DNA of 64,000 bases from the NCBI RefSeq assembly GCF_900104895.1, contig NZ_LT629742.1, positions 2,108,001 through 2,172,000 on the forward strand. Direction: 5' to 3'. Below the pieces are notes generated by a model. It did no database searches. It saw only the letters and a program-made list of their open reading frames with translations, and was not told the DNA's origin. This document shows positions 28,975 to 39,169 of the stretch, piece after piece. A program made the translations under genes and the position numbers. The first letter of the stretch is position 1. Each line of letters starts with the position of its first letter. The DNA comes from Microterricola viridarii (GTDB taxonomy: Bacteria > Actinomycetota > Actinomycetes > Actinomycetales > Microbacteriaceae).

Positions 28975-30555
28975 CTACCGGACGCGGCCGACCGAAAGGC
29001 GCGGCGCATCGGCGAGCAGCTGCGCCGTGTACGCGTGCCCCGGCCGGGCGAACAGCGCTGCGGCCTCGCCCTGCTCCACGACCCGCCCGGCCTGCATGAC
29101 GGCGACCCGGTCGCTCAGCTGCCTGATCACGCCGAGGTCGTGCGAGATGAACAGCATGCTCAGGCCGCGCTCGCGCTGCAGCCGCCCGAGCAGCTTGAGG
29201 ATCTGCGCCTGCACGGTGACGTCGAGGGCCGAGACGGGCTCGTCGCAGATCAGGATTTCGGGCTCTGCGGCCAGCGCCCTGGCGATCGAGACGCGTTGGC
29301 GCTGCCCGCCGGAGAGGGTGAGCGGATGCCGCGCCGCCAGCTCCGGCGCCAACCCGACCTGGCCGAGCAGCTCCGGCACTCCCGCGCCGCGGGAGGCGTC
29401 CCGGAGGATGCGCCCGACGCTCCAGCGCGGGTCGAAGGAGCTCAGGCTGTCCTGGTAGACGGCGCCGATCCGGTGCCGGCGCGCCCGGCGGGCCCGCTCG
29501 GGCAGCGGCGCCCAGGCCTCGCCGTCCAGGCGCACCGTGCCGGCATCCGGGGTCTCCAGCCCGAGCAGGATGCGGGCCAGCGTGCTCTTGCCGGAGCCGG
29601 ACTCGCCGACCAGGCCGAGCGTCTCGCCGCGGCCGAGCTCCAGCGAGACCCCGTCGACGGCCTGCACCCGGCCGCCGTCCCTGGCGAAGGAGCGGGAGAC
29701 GCCCTCGACCGCCAGCACGGCAGGCCGCGCCGGCTGCGTCGGGTGCGCCGGGTGCGCCGGCCGCACCGGCTGCGCCGCGCGGGGCGCGTGGTCGGGCACG
29801 GCGGCGATGAGGCGCTTCGTGTACTCCTCCCGCGGGGCGCCGAGCACCTCGGCGGTGCTGCCCTGCTCGATGACCCGCCCGCCCCGCATGACGAGCACGC
29901 GGTCGGCGAGGGCGCTGACGACGGCGAGGTCGTGGCTGATCAGGAGCAGCGCGGTGCCCTGGGCGGTGATCTCGGCCAGCAGCTCGAGGATGCGCGCCTG
30001 CACGCTGACGTCGAGCGCGGTGGTCGGCTCGTCGGCGATGACGATGGGCGGGTTCAGGGCGAGGGCGGCGGCGATGAGGGCCCGCTGGCGGAGTCCACCG
30101 CTCAGCTCGCCGGAGCGGCGGCGCATGGCGGCATCCGGGTCCGGCATGGCCACCCGCTCCAGCAGCGCGCGCACCCGGGCCTGCACCGCGCCGGCGCCGC
30201 CGCGCTCGTGCAGCCGGATGGCGTCGCCGATCTCGCGCCCGATCGGCCGCAGCGGGTCGAGCGAGACGAGGGCATCCTGCAGGACGAGCCCGACCTCGGT
30301 GCCGCGGATGGCGCGCCACTGGCGCTCCGTGGCCTTCCGGAGGTCCCGCCCGGCCACGACGAGGCGGTCCGCCCGCACCTCGGCGCGCGCGCCGGCCAGG
30401 CCGAGCAAGGCCCGCGCGGTGACGCTCTTGCCCGAGCCCGACTCGCCGACGATGGCCACGCACTCGCCGGGGCGCAGCACCAGGTCGACGCCCTGCACGA
30501 CGGTCTCGTCGCCGAAGCGCACGCTGAGCCCGGCCACATCGAGAAGCTCATTCAC
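28975..30555 (-). CDS. Peptide ABC transporter ATPase, fused DppD-DppF type
   Basis: 526 aa carrying two nucleotide-binding domains in one chain. NBD1 has GESGSGKSV near residue 38, signature LSGGLRQR and Walker B VIADEPTTALD. NBD2 has GESGSGKST near 311, LSGGQRQRVSIARAL and ILICDEPVSALD. A Pro/His/Ala-rich linker joins them (about residues 252-271). The GTG at 30555 overlaps the permease stop by 4 bp. It powers the two permeases upstream for import of di/oligopeptides or a related solute. Confidence 0.93.
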   Translation of the reverse strand: MNELLDVAGLSVRFGDETVVQGVDLVLRPGECVAIVGESGSGKSVTARALLGLAGARAEVRADRLVVAGRDLRKATERQWRAIRGTEVGLVLQDALVSLDPLRPIGREIGDAIRLHERGGAGAVQARVRALLERVAMPDPDAAMRRRSGELSGGLRQRALIAAALALNPPIVIADEPTTALDVSVQARILELLAEITAQGTALLLISHDLAVVSALADRVLVMRGGRVIEQGSTAEVLGAPREEYTKRLIAAVPDHAPRAAQPVRPAHPAHPTQPARPAVLAVEGVSRSFARDGGRVQAVDGVSLELGRGETLGLVGESGSGKSTLARILLGLETPDAGTVRLDGEAWAPLPERARRARRHRIGAVYQDSLSSFDPRWSVGRILRDASRGAGVPELLGQVGLAPELAARHPLTLSGGQRQRVSIARALAAEPEILICDEPVSALDVTVQAQILKLLGRLQRERGLSMLFISHDLGVIRQLSDRVAVMQAGRVVEQGEAAALFARPGHAYTAQLLADAPRLSVGRVR

Positions 30556-31430
30556 TGTGTGCCACCTTCCCTGGCGCGGACGCGGGTCAGCGCTCGGCCG
30601 AGCACGGTGCTGGCCACGGCGGTCAGCACGATCATCAGCCCGGGGAACACCGTCAGCCACCAGGCCGTGGCCAGGTAGGGGCGCCCGGCGGAGAGCATCG
30701 CGCCCCACTCCGCGGTCGGCGGCAGTGCGCCGAGCCCGAGGAAGCTCAGCGCGGACGCCCAGACGATGGCCTGGCCGATGCCGAGGGTGGCCAGCACGAG
30801 CAGCGGCGCGAGCGCGTTCGGCAGGATGTGCCTGCCGAGGATCCGGCGCGGCCGGTGGCCGAGCACCCTGGCCGCCTCGACGTAGCCGGAGCGCCGGACC
30901 GCGAGCAGTTGGCCGCGGAGGATCCGCGCGTAGCCGGGCGCCGTCGAGAGCCCGACCGCGAGGGTGGCGGTGACCGGCCCCGGCCCGGCGATGACGATCA
31001 CGAGCAGGGCGAGCAGCAGCCCGGGGAACGCGAACAGCACCTCGACCGTGCGGTTCACCGTGAAGTCGAACACGCGGCCGCCGAACGCGGCGAGCACGGC
31101 GAGGGCCAGGCCGAGCGTCAGTCCGATGGCGGTCGCCGCCACGCCGATCAGCAGCGAGTTGGCTGTGCCGAAGACGACGCGGCTGTACACGTCGCGCCCG
31201 GACTCGTCGGTGCCGAACCAGTGCGCGGGCGACGGCGGGGAGAATGCGTCGCGCGGGGCGATCTGGTTCGGGTCCAGCGGCGCGACGGCAGCCGGCACGA
31301 GACAGGCCAGCAGCAGGTACAGCGCGAACGCCGCCGCCAGCACTGTTCCGATGCGCACAGTTCCGATGCGCAGGGCGCCGGCGCGCGGCCGGACGCCAAC
31401 GGCGACCGTGCGGAGCTCGAGCTCGCTCAT
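30552..31430 (-). CDS. ABC transporter permease, DppC/OppC type
   Basis: 292 aa. One N-terminal membrane segment, the periplasmic HWFGTDESGRDVYSRVV signature near residue 70, then five further membrane segments with the EAA loop (YVEAARVLGHRPRRILGRHILPN region, near 183). The stop overlaps the ATPase start and the start overlaps the DppB-type permease stop by 4 bp. Confidence 0.93.
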   Translation of the reverse strand: MSELELRTVAVGVRPRAGALRIGTVRIGTVLAAAFALYLLLACLVPAAVAPLDPNQIAPRDAFSPPSPAHWFGTDESGRDVYSRVVFGTANSLLIGVAATAIGLTLGLALAVLAAFGGRVFDFTVNRTVEVLFAFPGLLLALLVIVIAGPGPVTATLAVGLSTAPGYARILRGQLLAVRRSGYVEAARVLGHRPRRILGRHILPNALAPLLVLATLGIGQAIVWASALSFLGLGALPPTAEWGAMLSAGRPYLATAWWLTVFPGLMIVLTAVASTVLGRALTRVRAREGGTQ

Positions 31431-32371
31431 GCCGTCACCGCCTCCCTGCGTGGGTCGACGAGGGCGGAGACGACGTCGCTGAGCAGCGTCATGAGCACGT
31501 AGATCAGCGCCACGACGAGGACGACGCCGGTGACGACGGGCACGTCGCGGGCGGTGACGGCCTGCAGCAGGGTGCGGCCGAGCCCGGGCCGGGCGAAGAT
31601 CGTCTCGACGACCACCGCGCCGGAGAGCAGGGTGCCGAGCGCCCAGCCGGAGAGGGCGACGGCGGGGATCGCGGCGTGCCGGATGGTGTGCCGCAGGCTG
31701 ACGCCGACGGCGCTCTCGCCGCGGGCGCGGGCCGAGAGCACGAACGGCTGGGCGAGGGCGTCCAGCATGCCCTCCCGCATCACGGCGGCCAGAAACCCGG
31801 CCAGCGGCACGGCGAGCGTGAGAACGGGCAGCACCAGGCCGCCGAGATCGCCGGTGGACACCGGCGGGAACCAGCCGAGGGCCGTGCTGAACAGCGCGAT
31901 CAGCGCCGTCGCCAGCCAGAAGTGCGGCAGGGCGGCGCTGGTGAGCTCGATGCCGCTGGCGACGGACGTCGCCACGCGGCCCGCCCCCGTCGAGACGAGC
32001 GCGAGCGCCAGGGCGAGCAGCCAGGCCACCGCGAGGGCCGCCACCGCCAGCAACACCGTTCCGGGCAGCTGCGCGCCGAGCAGGTCGGCGACGGGCACCT
32101 TGAGGGCGTACGACTGGCCGAGGTCGCCGGAGAGCAGTCGGCCGAGCATCGCCGCGTACTGCACGGCGAGCGGCTGGTCCAGGCCGTACTGCTGCCGCAC
32201 CTGCTCCAGCGCCTCCGGCGAGGCCTGCGAGCCCGGCCCGCCGAGCACCGCCAGCGCCGGGTCGCCGGGGATCAGCCGCAGCGCGAAGAAGGTGATCGTC
32301 GCGACGGCCCAGAGCACGAAGACGGCGCCGGCGACGCGGGCGGCGACCCTACTCGCTGAGCCAGGCGTCAT
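31427..32371 (-). CDS. ABC transporter permease, DppB/OppB type
   Basis: 314 aa, six predicted membrane segments. The N-terminal TITFFALRLIPGDP and the QYGLDQPLAVQY segment are family hallmarks. The EAA-type loop (FVLSARARGESAVGVSLRH region) is near residue 205. Its start lies within the 3' end of the binding-protein gene (23-bp overlap), which argues for tight coupling. Confidence 0.93.
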   Translation of the reverse strand: MTPGSASRVAARVAGAVFVLWAVATITFFALRLIPGDPALAVLGGPGSQASPEALEQVRQQYGLDQPLAVQYAAMLGRLLSGDLGQSYALKVPVADLLGAQLPGTVLLAVAALAVAWLLALALALVSTGAGRVATSVASGIELTSAALPHFWLATALIALFSTALGWFPPVSTGDLGGLVLPVLTLAVPLAGFLAAVMREGMLDALAQPFVLSARARGESAVGVSLRHTIRHAAIPAVALSGWALGTLLSGAVVVETIFARPGLGRTLLQAVTARDVPVVTGVVLVVALIYVLMTLLSDVVSALVDPRREAVTA

Positions 32372-34022
32372 AGAAGCTCGGGGTGGACACGGTGCCGATG
32401 GCGCGCGCGCCGTGCAGCGTGGGGGAGAGCAGGAAGTGGTTCTGCTGGTCGTAGAGCGGCAGCACGGTGAAGCTGCCGAGGATCCTCTTCTGCGCCGCGG
32501 TGTAGAGGGTCTGCCGCTCGTCGGCGTCCAGGCTGCTCGCCGCCTGGGCGAGGAGGCTGTCGAGCTCCGGGTCGCTCAGCTGGGCCAGGTTGGCGAAGTA
32601 GCCGCTCGGCGCCGGGGTGATGCTGTCCGAGTGGTAGAGGATCCGCAGCACGTCCGGGCCGACCTTCGTGTACGGGGCGCTGACCACGTCGTAGTCGTTC
32701 GTGAACAGGGCGCCGTACCAGCTGGAGAGGTCGAGCGGGGTGATGACGACCTCGAAGCCGGCCTCGGCCGCCGTCGCCTGCACCTGCTCGAACAGCGACT
32801 GCTCGGCCGGGATCGACTGGTTGGTGCTGACGGGGAACGCGAGGCTCAGGCGCTGGCCGTCCTTGACGCGGATGCCGTCGGCATCCTTCTCCGACCATCC
32901 GGCCTCGTCGAGCAGGGCGTTGGCCTTCTTGAGGTCGGTGCCGAACAGCGACTCGTCGGAGTAGCCGAGCGGCTCGACGCTGGAGAGCGCGGAGTAGGAG
33001 CGCGCGGCGGTGCCGAAGAAGAGGGAATCGATGCCGTCGTTGACGTCGACGGCGCGGATGAAGGCCTCGCGCACGAGGGGGTCGTCGAAGGGCGCCTGGC
33101 CGGAGTTCAGCTCGAGCCGGTTCGAGGCGCCCGGCCGGGGCGCGTCGATCTCGGTGAAGGTGCCGGCGGATGCGGCGGCGGCCAGCGTGTCCGGCTGGGC
33201 GTTGTCGATGACCTGCACCTGGCCGGCCTGCAGCGCCGCGTAGCGGGAGGCGGAGTCCGGCAGGAAGCGCCAGTCGATCGCCTCCAGGTAGGCGGGGCCC
33301 TCGTGGGCGGCGTCGGCGGGCGGCGAGCTGTAGTTGTCGTTCCGCACGAGCGCGACGTGGTCCTGCTTGACCCAGCCGTCGACGGCGAACGGGCCGGTGC
33401 CGATCGGCGCCTGGCAGTTCTCGTCGAGGCCGCGGGCGATGCCGGCGGCCGATTCGATGGCCAGCCACGGCTGGCTGAGCGACTCGAGCAGGGCGCTGTC
33501 CGGGGCGGTCATGGTGAAGCGCGCGACCGTGTCGCTCACCGCCTCGACGCCGGCCACCTTGCCGAGGGCGAGGTAGCCGGTGGAGGAGCCGGTGGCCGGG
33601 TCCTGGACGTGCTCGACGGTGGCCTTCACGTCGGCGGCGGTCAGCGGGGTGCCGTCGCTGAAGCGCACGTCGTCGCGCAGCGTGAACTCCCATGTGAGGC
33701 CGTCCTCTGCCATCTCCCAGCTGTCGGCGAGCCAGGGGATGATCCGGCCGTTGTCGTCGATCGACACGAGCGACTCCAGGTACTGCCCGGCGATGAGTGC
33801 CTGCGGGTAGTTGCCGCCGACGTGCGGGTCGAGGCAGTCGGGCTCGGCGTCGCCGCTGGCGTAGACGAGGGTGCCGCCGCTCACGGGGGTTCCGGATGCC
33901 GCGGTGCCGGTGGTGCCGGCGGCGTCCCCGGTGGGGGCGCTGCACGCGGCGAGCAGCAGGACGGCGGAGGCTGCCAGCGGCAGCAGTGCGCGCCGGGCGG
34001 CGCGGGAGGGCAGGGCAGGCAT
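32349..34022 (-). CDS. Peptide ABC transporter substrate-binding lipoprotein
   Basis: 557 aa, SBP family 5. The signal peptide ends in lipobox LAAC with Cys27, so the protein is a membrane-anchored lipoprotein. LADSWEMAEDGLTWEFTLRDDV and FSDGTPLTAADV are the family 5 signatures near residues 100-135, cited here only as markers. First gene of the minus-strand operon SBP-permease-permease-ATPase, with AAGGA before the ATG. The substrate (dipeptide, oligopeptide, nickel or other) cannot be told from the sequence. Confidence 0.93.
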   Translation of the reverse strand: MPALPSRAARRALLPLAASAVLLLAACSAPTGDAAGTTGTAASGTPVSGGTLVYASGDAEPDCLDPHVGGNYPQALIAGQYLESLVSIDDNGRIIPWLADSWEMAEDGLTWEFTLRDDVRFSDGTPLTAADVKATVEHVQDPATGSSTGYLALGKVAGVEAVSDTVARFTMTAPDSALLESLSQPWLAIESAAGIARGLDENCQAPIGTGPFAVDGWVKQDHVALVRNDNYSSPPADAAHEGPAYLEAIDWRFLPDSASRYAALQAGQVQVIDNAQPDTLAAAASAGTFTEIDAPRPGASNRLELNSGQAPFDDPLVREAFIRAVDVNDGIDSLFFGTAARSYSALSSVEPLGYSDESLFGTDLKKANALLDEAGWSEKDADGIRVKDGQRLSLAFPVSTNQSIPAEQSLFEQVQATAAEAGFEVVITPLDLSSWYGALFTNDYDVVSAPYTKVGPDVLRILYHSDSITPAPSGYFANLAQLSDPELDSLLAQAASSLDADERQTLYTAAQKRILGSFTVLPLYDQQNHFLLSPTLHGARAIGTVSTPSFYDAWLSE

Positions 34023-34145
34023 CGAGATCCTTGCTGGGGAGGGGAAGTGCGCCCGGCGTTGAGCGAGCGCGTCATAATCATGGCACCGGGAGAGGCGCTC
34101 GGCACGCCACTTGTTATAGTCCAGCTAGAACAATAGGATCGATGT
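34023..34145. promoter_or_regulatory. Divergent SBP/GntR regulatory region
   Basis: 123 bp. On the plus side TATAGT (34115-34120) is a plausible -10 for the regulator gene. On the minus side an AT-rich ATGATTATGACG stretch at about 34072-34083 may hold the SBP -10. Confidence 0.4.
34111..34133. promoter_or_regulatory. Candidate GntR operator palindrome
   Basis: TTGTTATAG-TCCAG-CTAGAACAA; the 9-bp arms match at eight positions. It overlaps the -10 of the gntR gene and sits 12 bp before its start, the classic place for autorepression. Confidence 0.55.
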
Positions 34146-34496
34146 GTGCTCATCCGCATCGATCCCACCCTCTCCACGCCGCTGTTCGAACAGTTGGCGG
34201 CCGGCATCCGTGCCTCGGTCATCGACGGGCGGCTCACCGTGGGGGAGCGGCTGCTGCCCGCCCGGGAGCTGGCCGGCGCCCTCGACATCAACGTGCACAC
34301 GGTGCTGCGCGCCTACCAGATCCTGCGCGAGGAGGGCCTGCTCGACATGCGGCCGGGCCGCGGCGCCATCGTCGCCGGGCGGATCGGTCAGCACGCCGCG
34401 CTGGCCGGCGCGATCCACGACCTAGTCGACGAGGCCAAGCTGCGCAACGTTTCGGAGAGCGCCCTGCTCTCGCTCATCAGAGAGGCCTACAAGTGA
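34146..34496 (+). CDS. GntR-family regulator, YtrA-like
   Basis: 116 aa: a GntR winged helix (residues about 1-70; LFEQLAAGIRASVIDGRL, then LPARELAGALDINVHTVLRAY) plus a short helical tail, the YtrA layout without a ligand domain. GTG start. YtrA proteins often repress their own operon and a linked transporter. The next gene overlaps by GTGA, and a palindrome lies over the likely promoter. Control of the divergent peptide ABC operon is possible but only inferred from position. Confidence 0.9.
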   Translation: MLIRIDPTLSTPLFEQLAAGIRASVIDGRLTVGERLLPARELAGALDINVHTVLRAYQILREEGLLDMRPGRGAIVAGRIGQHAALAGAIHDLVDEAKLRNVSESALLSLIREAYK

Positions 34497-35497
34497 ACGA
34501 CTCCACCCAGCACGCCAACCCGGAGCAGCGAGCGGTGACGCGCTCCCGACTCCTCCTGGTGGCCGTCGTGTTGCCGCTCGCGGTCGCCGTGGCATCCGCA
34601 CTCGTCATCATCAGCTGGATCCCGACCCTGCCGGCGGTGATCGGGATCCACTGGGGCTCGGAGGGGGTGAACGACTTCGGCAGCCCGTGGGAGCTCGTCG
34701 CCATCGTTCTCGGGACGGTCGGTCTTTTCAGTGGCGTGATGGCCTTCTCGTTCGCGCATCTCGCCGAGCGTGGCCGCCCCCGGCCCGCCCAGAAGGTGCT
34801 GGCCGTGACCTCGCTCTGGCTGTCCGTCCTGCTCAGTGTCGGCATCGCCGGCTCGGTTGCGACGCAACGCGGCTTGAGCGACGCCAGCACCGCACCAGAT
34901 CCCCTGCCCTGGCTGCTGCTCGGTGCCCTGCTCGGGCTCGTCGCGGCCGCGGCCGCCTGGTTCCTGCTTCCGCGCGCCGACCGCACGCCGCCGTACGCGT
35001 TCGACGTCGAGCCGCTGGACGTCGGCCCGTCGGAGCGCGTCTTCTGGACGGGAACCGTGTCCGCAGCCCGCGGCGTGCTGCTGCTCATCCTGGCGGTGTT
35101 CGCGCTGGGGATCGGGAGCACGCTCGCCGCGGCGCTCGGCGGCGAGGAGGTGCTGGTGCTCGTGCTGCTGCCGCTGTTCGTGGTGCTCGCCGTGGCGCTC
35201 ACGACCGTCCGTTGGAGGGTCAGCGTCGGGCAGCACGGGGTGAACGTCGTCTCCGTCGCCGGCTGGCCGGCGATCCGGATTCCGCTGAGTGAGGTGGCCG
35301 ATGTGCGGCTGATCGCGGTGAACCCGGTCGGCGACTTCGGCGGCTGGGGCTGGCGCTGGAACGGCGGGCGCACCGGAATCATCCTGCAGGCCGGCCCGGC
35401 GATCGAGGTCACCCGCAGCAACGGGAAGGTGCTCGTCGTGCCCGTCGACGACGCCGAGACGGCCGTCGCGGTGCTGCAGGGCGCCGGCGCCCGCTGA
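34493..35497 (+). CDS. DUF1648-type membrane protein with PH-like C-terminus
   Basis: 334 aa from the GTG overlapping the gntR stop. N-terminal DUF1648 region with LPAVIGIHWGSEG near residue 45, five hydrophobic segments up to about residue 235, then a soluble domain with WRVSVGQHGVNVVS and the end VVPVDDAETAVAVLQ, resembling a bacterial PH-like fold. GntR plus DUF1648 pairs recur in actinobacteria and are often linked to cell-envelope stress; the role here is unknown. Confidence 0.85.
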   Translation: MNDSTQHANPEQRAVTRSRLLLVAVVLPLAVAVASALVIISWIPTLPAVIGIHWGSEGVNDFGSPWELVAIVLGTVGLFSGVMAFSFAHLAERGRPRPAQKVLAVTSLWLSVLLSVGIAGSVATQRGLSDASTAPDPLPWLLLGALLGLVAAAAAWFLLPRADRTPPYAFDVEPLDVGPSERVFWTGTVSAARGVLLLILAVFALGIGSTLAAALGGEEVLVLVLLPLFVVLAVALTTVRWRVSVGQHGVNVVSVAGWPAIRIPLSEVADVRLIAVNPVGDFGGWGWRWNGGRTGIILQAGPAIEVTRSNGKVLVVPVDDAETAVAVLQGAGAR

Positions 35498-35500
35498 ACG

Positions 35501-35533
35501 CCGCCGGCCCGCTGAACGAGCGCGGGCCGGCGG
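35501..35533 (+). terminator. Hairpin after DUF1648 gene
   Basis: 12-bp stem (CCGCCGGCCCGC / GCGGGCCGGCGG) with a 9-nt loop, 3 nt after the stop; no clear T run. Confidence 0.6.
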
Positions 35534-35577
35534 AGTTGGGCGAAGCGGCTCGGGTCCGGGCTCCGACCCGCTATTCT

Positions 35578-35818
35578 TAGAGGCACAGACTGCGAACCGG
35601 CCATCACCGGGGAGTCCTCGGAAGAGAACAGGCGGGCGCCACGGCATCCGACTGAGGTAGAACCGAGCGGGGCTGGCCCGTCATCGCCAAGGAACAAGCG
35701 GCTTCCCGGCTGCCGAAGGCGGCATCGGGGAGCAAGCGAGGTGGTACCGCGGCAGGCAGAGGCCCGCCGTCCTCGTGGAAGTGGCCAACAGCATCCGTCA
35801 GCCGTCCAGGAGACACAC
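35578..35818 (+). promoter_or_regulatory. T-box riboswitch leader of ileS
   Basis: The conserved T-box core AGGTGGTACCGCGG is at 35739-35752. Upstream, CATCACCGGGGAGTCCTCGG followed by GAAGAGAACAGG (35602-35632) matches the ultrashort Stem I form known for actinobacterial ileS leaders; the likely isoleucine specifier is ATC at 35603-35605. A -10 like TATTCT is at 35572-35577. CGTCCTC at 35768-35774 and the SD AGGAG at 35809-35813 can pair in part, and no terminator with a T run is visible, so control is probably at translation. Confidence 0.88.
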
Positions 35819-38800
35819 GTGTACCCCAAAGACTCGAACACCCCCGATTCCTCCTCCACCGCGGGCTCCGGCGCCGCATTCGGCGTGACGCCGTCGCCGA
35901 ACTTCCCCGCGATCGAGGAGGAGGTGCTCGCGTTCTGGAAGCAGGACGGCACCTTCCAGGCCTCCATCGACCAGCGCGAGGGCGAGGACGAGTGGGTCTT
36001 CTATGACGGCCCGCCCTTCGCCAACGGCCTGCCGCACTACGGCCACCTCCTCACCGGCTACGCCAAGGACGTCTTCCCGCGCTATCAGACCATGCGCGGC
36101 AAGCAGGTGCACCGCCGCTTCGGCTGGGACACCCACGGCCTGCCCGCCGAGCTCGAGGCGGAGCGCCAGCTCGGCATCACCGACAAGAGCCAGATCGAGG
36201 AGATGGGCATCGCCGCGTTCAACAGCGCGGCCAAGGAGTCGGTGCTGCGCTACACCAAGGAGTGGCAGGAGTACGTCACCCGGCAGGCCCGCTGGGTCGA
36301 CTTCGACAACGACTACAAGACGCTCGACACCAGCTACATGGAGAGTGTCATCTGGGCATTCAAGACCCTGCACGACAAGGGCCTCGCCTACGAGGGCTAC
36401 CGGGTGCTGCCCTACTGCTGGCGCGACCAGACCCCGCTCTCCAACCACGAGCTGCGCATGGACGACGACGTCTACAAGATGCGCCAGGACCAGACGGTCA
36501 CCGTCACCTTCCCGCTGACCGGCCCGAAGGCGGAGTCGCTCGGCCTCACCGCCGTGCGCGCCCTCGCCTGGACGACGACGCCGTGGACCCTGCCCACCAA
36601 CCTCGCCCTCGCCGTCGGCCCCGACATCGAGTACGCGGTCGTCCCGGCCGGCCCCAACGGCACCCCGGATGCCACCGTGCTCCGCGAGGAGGCCGAGGGC
36701 ACCGCCGCGCACACCGAGGTGCTCGGCGGCGAGTACCTGATCGCGATCGACCTGGTCGCCGGTTACGCCAAGGACCTCGGCTACGACAGCGCAGAGGAGG
36801 CCACCGCCGCGATCTCGCGCACCGTCCGCGGCCGCGAGCTCGAGGGCGTCAGCTACGACCGCCTGTTCGACTACTACGCCGACACCGAGGAGTGGGGCAC
36901 CGAGAACGCCTGGCGCATCCTCACCGCCGACTACGTCACCACCTCCGACGGAACCGGCATCGTGCACCAGGCCCCCGCCTACGGCGAGGAGGACCAGAAG
37001 GTCTGCGAGGCGGCGGGCATCCCCGTCATCCTCTCGCTCGACGACGGTGGCAAGTTCCTGCCCGCGGTGACGGATGTCGCCGGCCAGCTCTGGATGGACG
37101 CCAACAAGCCGCTCACGCAGCTGCTGAAGGCCGAGGGCCGCCTGCTCCGCCAGGCCAGCTACGAGCACAGCTACCCGCACTGCTGGCGCTGCCGCAACCC
37201 CCTGATCTACAAGGCCGTCTCCAGCTGGTTCGTCCGCGTCACCGAGTTCCGCGACCGCATGGTCGAGCTGAACGAGGACATCAACTGGGTGCCGGACAAC
37301 GTCAAGGACGGCCAGTTCGGCAAATGGGTGGCGGGTGCCCGCGACTGGTCGATCAGCCGCAACCGCTACTTCGGCTCGCCGATCCCGGTCTGGAAGAGCG
37401 ACAACCCCGAGTTCCCGCGCGTCGACGTGTACGGCTCGCTGGACGAGCTCAAGCGCGACTTCGGCACGCTGCCGCTGAACGCGGCGGGGGAGCCGGACCT
37501 GCACCGCCCCTACATCGACGACCTCACCCGGCCGAACCCGGACGACCCCAGCGGTCAGTCCACGATGCGCCGCATCTCCGACGTGCTCGACGTCTGGTTC
37601 GACTCCGGCTCGATGCCGTTCGCCCAGGTGCACTACCCGTTCGAGAACCAGGAGTTCTTCGGCGAGCACCACCCCTCCGACTTCATCGTCGAGTACATCG
37701 GGCAGACCCGCGGCTGGTTCTACGTCATGCACGTGCTCTCCACCGCGCTGTTCGACCGACCCGCGTACAAGAACGTCGTCAGCCACGGCATCGTGCTCGG
37801 CTCCGACGGCCAGAAGATGTCCAAGTCGCTCCGCAACTACCCGGACGTCTCCGAGGTCTTCGACCGCGACGGCTCCGACGCCATGCGCTGGTTCCTGATG
37901 TCCAGCTCCGTGCTGCGCGGCGGCAACCTCGTCGTGACGGAGGAGGGCATCCGCGAGGGCGTCCGCCAGGTCATGCTGCCGCTCTGGAGCACCTGGTACT
38001 TCTTCAGCCTGTACGCCAACGCGTCTGCCGGTTCGAATGAAGCAGCCGGCGGCTACGAGGCCACCCTGCGCACCGACTCCGGCGACGTGCTCGACCGCTA
38101 CCTGCTGGCCAAGACCCGCACGCTCATCGAGGATGTCACCACCGACCTCGACGCGCTGGACAGCACCCTGGCCGCCGCCAAGCTGCGCGACTTCGCCGAC
38201 GTGCTCACCAACTGGTACGTGCGCCGCTCGCGCGACCGCTTCTGGGCCGGCGTCGGCGCCGACGGCAGCAACAGCGAGGCCTTCGACACGCTCGCCACCG
38301 TGCTCGAGGCGTTCACCCGGGTCGCCGCCCCGCTGCTGCCGCTCGTCAGCGAGCGCGTCTGGCAGGGGCTGACCGGCGGGCGCAGCGTGCACCTGACCGA
38401 CTGGCCGGAGGCCGACGCCTTCCCCGCCGATGACGCCCTCGTCGCCGCCATGGACCAGGTGCGCTCCATCACCGGTGCCGCCCTCTCCCTCCGCAAGCAG
38501 GCCGCGCTGCGCGTGCGCCTGCCGCTGGCTGCGCTCACCGTCGTCGCCGCCGACACCGCCGCGCTCGCCCCGTTCGAGTCGATCGTGCGCGACGAGCTCA
38601 ACGTCAAGTCGGTTGAGTTCGTCGAGCTGGCCGAGGACAGCGCCGCCCGCTACGGCATCACCAGCAAGCTCACCGTCAACGCCCGCGCGGCCGGGCCGCG
38701 CCTCGGCAAGGGCGTGCAGCAGGTCATCCAGGCCGCCCGCAGCGGCGACTGGAGCGAGACCGACGGCGTCGTCACCGCCGGCGGCGTCGAGCTCGCCGCC

Positions 38801-39169
38801 GGCGAGTACGAGCTCGTGCTCGAGACGGCCTCCGGCGGCGAGGGCCAGGCCCTGGCCCTGCTGCCCGGCGGCGGCTTCGTGCTGCTCGACACGGCGACCA
38901 CCCCGGAACTCGAGGCAGAGGGCCTCGCCCGCGACGTCATCCGCGCCGTGCAGGACGCCCGCAAGGCGGCCGGCCTCGAGGTCAGCGACCGCATCAGCCT
39001 GAGCCTCGTCGTGTCGGAGGACGGCCTCGCGGCCGTGCAGCAGCACGCCGAGCTCATCGCCGCCGAGACCCTCGCCACCCAGGTGAGCGTCGCCGCGGCA
39101 TCCGGCACAGAAGAACTCGCCCCGCTCGCAGGCGGCGCACACGTGCACATTGGAGTAGTGAAGGCATGA
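35819..39169 (+). CDS. ileS: Isoleucine-tRNA ligase
   Basis: Charges tRNA-Ile. 1116 aa from GTG 35819 ([10 protein letters not shown]), 5-6 nt after AGGAG. The HIGH motif is the HYGH variant ([10 protein letters not shown], near residue 75) and KMSKS is in [10 protein letters not shown] near 664. This pattern and the length fit the eukaryote-like type II IleS, which is often mupirocin tolerant. CWRC near 461 may bind zinc. Its stop overlaps folC by ATGA. Expression is controlled by the T-box upstream. Confidence 0.96.
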   Translation: MYPKDSNTPDSSSTAGSGAAFGVTPSPNFPAIEEEVLAFWKQDGTFQASIDQREGEDEWVFYDGPPFANGLPHYGHLLTGYAKDVFPRYQTMRGKQVHRRFGWDTHGLPAELEAERQLGITDKSQIEEMGIAAFNSAAKESVLRYTKEWQEYVTRQARWVDFDNDYKTLDTSYMESVIWAFKTLHDKGLAYEGYRVLPYCWRDQTPLSNHELRMDDDVYKMRQDQTVTVTFPLTGPKAESLGLTAVRALAWTTTPWTLPTNLALAVGPDIEYAVVPAGPNGTPDATVLREEAEGTAAHTEVLGGEYLIAIDLVAGYAKDLGYDSAEEATAAISRTVRGRELEGVSYDRLFDYYADTEEWGTENAWRILTADYVTTSDGTGIVHQAPAYGEEDQKVCEAAGIPVILSLDDGGKFLPAVTDVAGQLWMDANKPLTQLLKAEGRLLRQASYEHSYPHCWRCRNPLIYKAVSSWFVRVTEFRDRMVELNEDINWVPDNVKDGQFGKWVAGARDWSISRNRYFGSPIPVWKSDNPEFPRVDVYGSLDELKRDFGTLPLNAAGEPDLHRPYIDDLTRPNPDDPSGQSTMRRISDVLDVWFDSGSMPFAQVHYPFENQEFFGEHHPSDFIVEYIGQTRGWFYVMHVLSTALFDRPAYKNVVSHGIVLGSDGQKMSKSLRNYPDVSEVFDRDGSDAMRWFLMSSSVLRGGNLVVTEEGIREGVRQVMLPLWSTWYFFSLYANASAGSNEAAGGYEATLRTDSGDVLDRYLLAKTRTLIEDVTTDLDALDSTLAAAKLRDFADVLTNWYVRRSRDRFWAGVGADGSNSEAFDTLATVLEAFTRVAAPLLPLVSERVWQGLTGGRSVHLTDWPEADAFPADDALVAAMDQVRSITGAALSLRKQAALRVRLPLAALTVVAADTAALAPFESIVRDELNVKSVEFVELAEDSAARYGITSKLTVNARAAGPRLGKGVQQVIQAARSGDWSETDGVVTAGGVELAAGEYELVLETASGGEGQALALLPGGGFVLLDTATTPELEAEGLARDVIRAVQDARKAAGLEVSDRISLSLVVSEDGLAAVQQHAELIAAETLATQVSVAAASGTEELAPLAGGAHVHIGVVKA

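Noticed and set aside
33797-35497. 566-aa frame that would fuse an Arg-rich stretch to the DUF1648 protein
   Set aside because: The first half is shadow of the divergent region and gntR. The GTG at 34493 overlapping the gntR stop is the natural start.
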